5,719 bases of DNA, taken from NCBI GenBank assembly GCA_964593895.1, contig CAZQKL010000009.1, forward strand, positions 1 to 5,719. The letters run 5' to 3'. Below are positions 4,510-5,719 of the stretch, in pieces. The stretch comes from CAZQKL01 sp964593895 [NCBI: uncultured bacterium]. Its GTDB lineage: Bacteria; DYJV01. The stretch's first letter is position 1, and the number at the start of each line of letters is the position of its first letter. The notes under the pieces are model-generated. The model was given only the letters and a program-made list of their open reading frames with translations, did not search any database and was not told the DNA's origin. The position numbers and the translations under genes were made by a program.

Positions 4510-5719
4510 ATGAAAGAAAAACAAAATATAGAATTTAAATCAAACTGGAAGGATGAATTTTTAAAAGTAATTGCTGCCTTTGCTAACTCAGAAGGGGGTA
4601 AACTTTATATAGGGATTAATGATAAAGGAAAGGTTTTAGGAGTTTCAAAATCTAAAAAACTGTTAGAAGATATACCTAATAAAATAAAAAATAAATTATT
4701 CATAGTCCCTTTTGTAAATATTGAGGAAAAAGAAGGCAAAGAGATAATTTGTATTGAAATTTTACCAGCAAATTTTCCAGTATTTTATGAAGGGAAAATT
4801 TTTATTAGAAGTGGAAGTACCATTCAAGAACTATCAGGGATTGAGCTTTCGTCTTTTTTACTAAATAAAACAGGACAAACATGGGATTCTCTCCCCACAG
4901 AGGCGCAAATTAAAGATTTAGATATTGACACAATAGAAATTTTTAAAAAACTTGCAAAAGATAGACTTCCATTAATTGAAAAGGAAACAAATATAGAAAA
5001 TCTTATTGAAAAATTAAAACTTTTTACTAAAGATAAAAAACTAACAAGAGCAGGGGTACTTCTTTTTTCTAAAGACCCACAAAAATATTTTCTAACAGCT
5101 TATATAAAAATTGGTAGATTTAAGTCTGATACAGAAATAATAGATACTGTAATAGCAGAAGGAAATATTTTTCAACAACTTAATACAGCAATGAGTGCAA
5201 TAAAGAAACATTTAAATGTAAAATTTGATACAACTGTGGATGGCACTGAGATTGATAGTCTTTCAAGAAAAGATATTTGGGATTATCCTCTTGAAGCTTT
5301 AAGAGAGGCTATAATAAACGCTTTAATTCATAGAGATTATCTTGATACATCACCAATTCAGATAAAAATATTTGATGACAAGATAGAATTCTGGAATGCA
5401 GGAAAATTAATGCCACCATTAACAATAGAAAAATTAAAAGGACCACATTCAGTAAAACAAAGAAATCCTTTAATTGCTTCAATTTTTTATTATGCAGGAT
5501 TAATAGAGGCATGGGGGTCAGGAACAACAAAAATGATAAAATTATGTAAAGAACATAATCTTCCAGAACCTGAATTTAAAGAAAGTACTGAAGGGATAGG
5601 AGATTTTACAGTGATATTCTATAAAGATATTTATACTGAAGATTATTTGCAAAGATTAGGACTTAATGAACGACAAATAAATATATTTAAAATCATAAAA
5701 GCAAAAGGTCAGATAAGTA
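4510..5719 (+). CDS. AlbA_2 (Schlafen-type) / GHKL ATP-binding / winged-helix protein (COG2865-like), 3' end cut by window
   Basis: The frame is open from ATG 4510 to the right edge, 403 residues so far. I translated it by hand. An AlbA_2 domain comes first: IEFK (7-10), FANSEGGKLYIGINDKGKVL (24-43) and FIRSGSTIQEL (98-108). A GHKL-type ATP-binding domain follows, with EALREAIINALIHRDY (262-277, N-box with Asn270 and His274-Arg-Asp), EFWNAGKL (293-300) and GLIEAWGSGTTKM (330-342). LGLNERQINIFKIIKAKG (383-400) starts a winged helix. These domains in this order define the COG2865-type predicted regulators, common on mobile elements and in restriction or defence islands. Their biochemical activity is mostly unproven. 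The start gives the standard short lead-in to AlbA_2, but no Shine-Dalgarno is visible, unlike every other gene here. It lies 28 nt after the relaxase stop on the same strand and may be co-transcribed with it. Function in transfer, regulation or defence is open. Confidence 0.88.
   Translation, partial: MKEKQNIEFKSNWKDEFLKVIAAFANSEGGKLYIGINDKGKVLGVSKSKKLLEDIPNKIKNKLFIVPFVNIEEKEGKEIICIEILPANFPVFYEGKIFIRSGSTIQELSGIELSSFLLNKTGQTWDSLPTEAQIKDLDIDTIEIFKKLAKDRLPLIEKETNIENLIEKLKLFTKDKKLTRAGVLLFSKDPQKYFLTAYIKIGRFKSDTEIIDTVIAEGNIFQQLNTAMSAIKKHLNVKFDTTVDGTEIDSLSRKDIWDYPLEALREAIINALIHRDYLDTSPIQIKIFDDKIEFWNAGKLMPPLTIEKLKGPHSVKQRNPLIASIFYYAGLIEAWGSGTTKMIKLCKEHNLPEPEFKESTEGIGDFTVIFYKDIYTEDYLQRLGLNERQINIFKIIKAKGQIS

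Noticed and set aside
5309-5530. Minus-strand open frame of 73 codons
   Set aside because: It is antisense to the conserved GHKL domain of the AlbA_2 gene; its Leu/Phe-rich product is typical of a shadow frame.

Overview
The window is a slice of the DNA-processing (Dtr) region of a conjugative plasmid or integrative conjugative element from a low-GC bacterium. Roughly a quarter of the bases are G or C, and the proteins are rich in Lys, Glu, Ile and Asn. Arg is written mostly as AGA, Trp is TGG, and TGA is not used as a sense codon, so the standard code applies. Most genes have strong GGAGG-type ribosome binding sites. I cannot name the genus. Lys/Glu/Ile-rich proteins would suit an Aquificota-like thermophile, but other AT-rich phyla fit as well.

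Layout. (1) Positions 593 to 1, minus strand: the N-terminal third of a type IV coupling protein (TraD/TrwB/VirD4 type). It runs off the left edge just before its expected Walker A motif and is easy to miss because it has no stop in the window. (2) 1086 to 598, minus: a 162-residue putative ribbon-helix-helix relaxosome accessory protein, 4 nt upstream of the coupling protein gene and translationally coupled to it. (3) 1087-1345: a non-coding gap made of a roughly 13% GC stretch followed by a 50% GC patch with a perfect 11-bp hairpin. This is the best candidate for the origin of transfer, though the hairpin may instead, or also, be a terminator. (4) 1591 to 1346, minus: an 81-residue small basic protein, possibly DNA-binding. 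(5) 1667-4481, plus: a MobF (TrwC/TraI-type) relaxase-helicase, divergent from the minus-strand genes. It is split by a one-base frame change in a T8A6 run at 3744-3757; read through, it would be 937 residues, close to TrwC of R388. (6) 4510 to the right edge, plus: an AlbA_2 (Schlafen-type)/GHKL ATP-binding/winged-helix protein of the COG2865 kind, cut by the window end.

How the parts fit. In R388 the order is oriT, trwA (ribbon-helix-helix), trwB (coupling protein), trwC (MobF relaxase). The same three functions appear here, but the relaxase is turned around and transcribed away from the accessory/coupling-protein operon. The relaxase would nick oriT and unwind the strand, the accessory protein would shape oriT, and the membrane coupling protein would hand the complex to the secretion channel. 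A nearly identical 40-bp leader precedes both small minus-strand genes, which suggests shared control, perhaps by one of the small DNA-binding proteins. The AlbA_2/GHKL gene looks like accessory cargo, with no proven link to transfer.

The observations most worth checking are the oriT candidate, the twin leaders and the frame change in the relaxase. I see no CRISPR array, rRNA, tRNA or insertion sequence.
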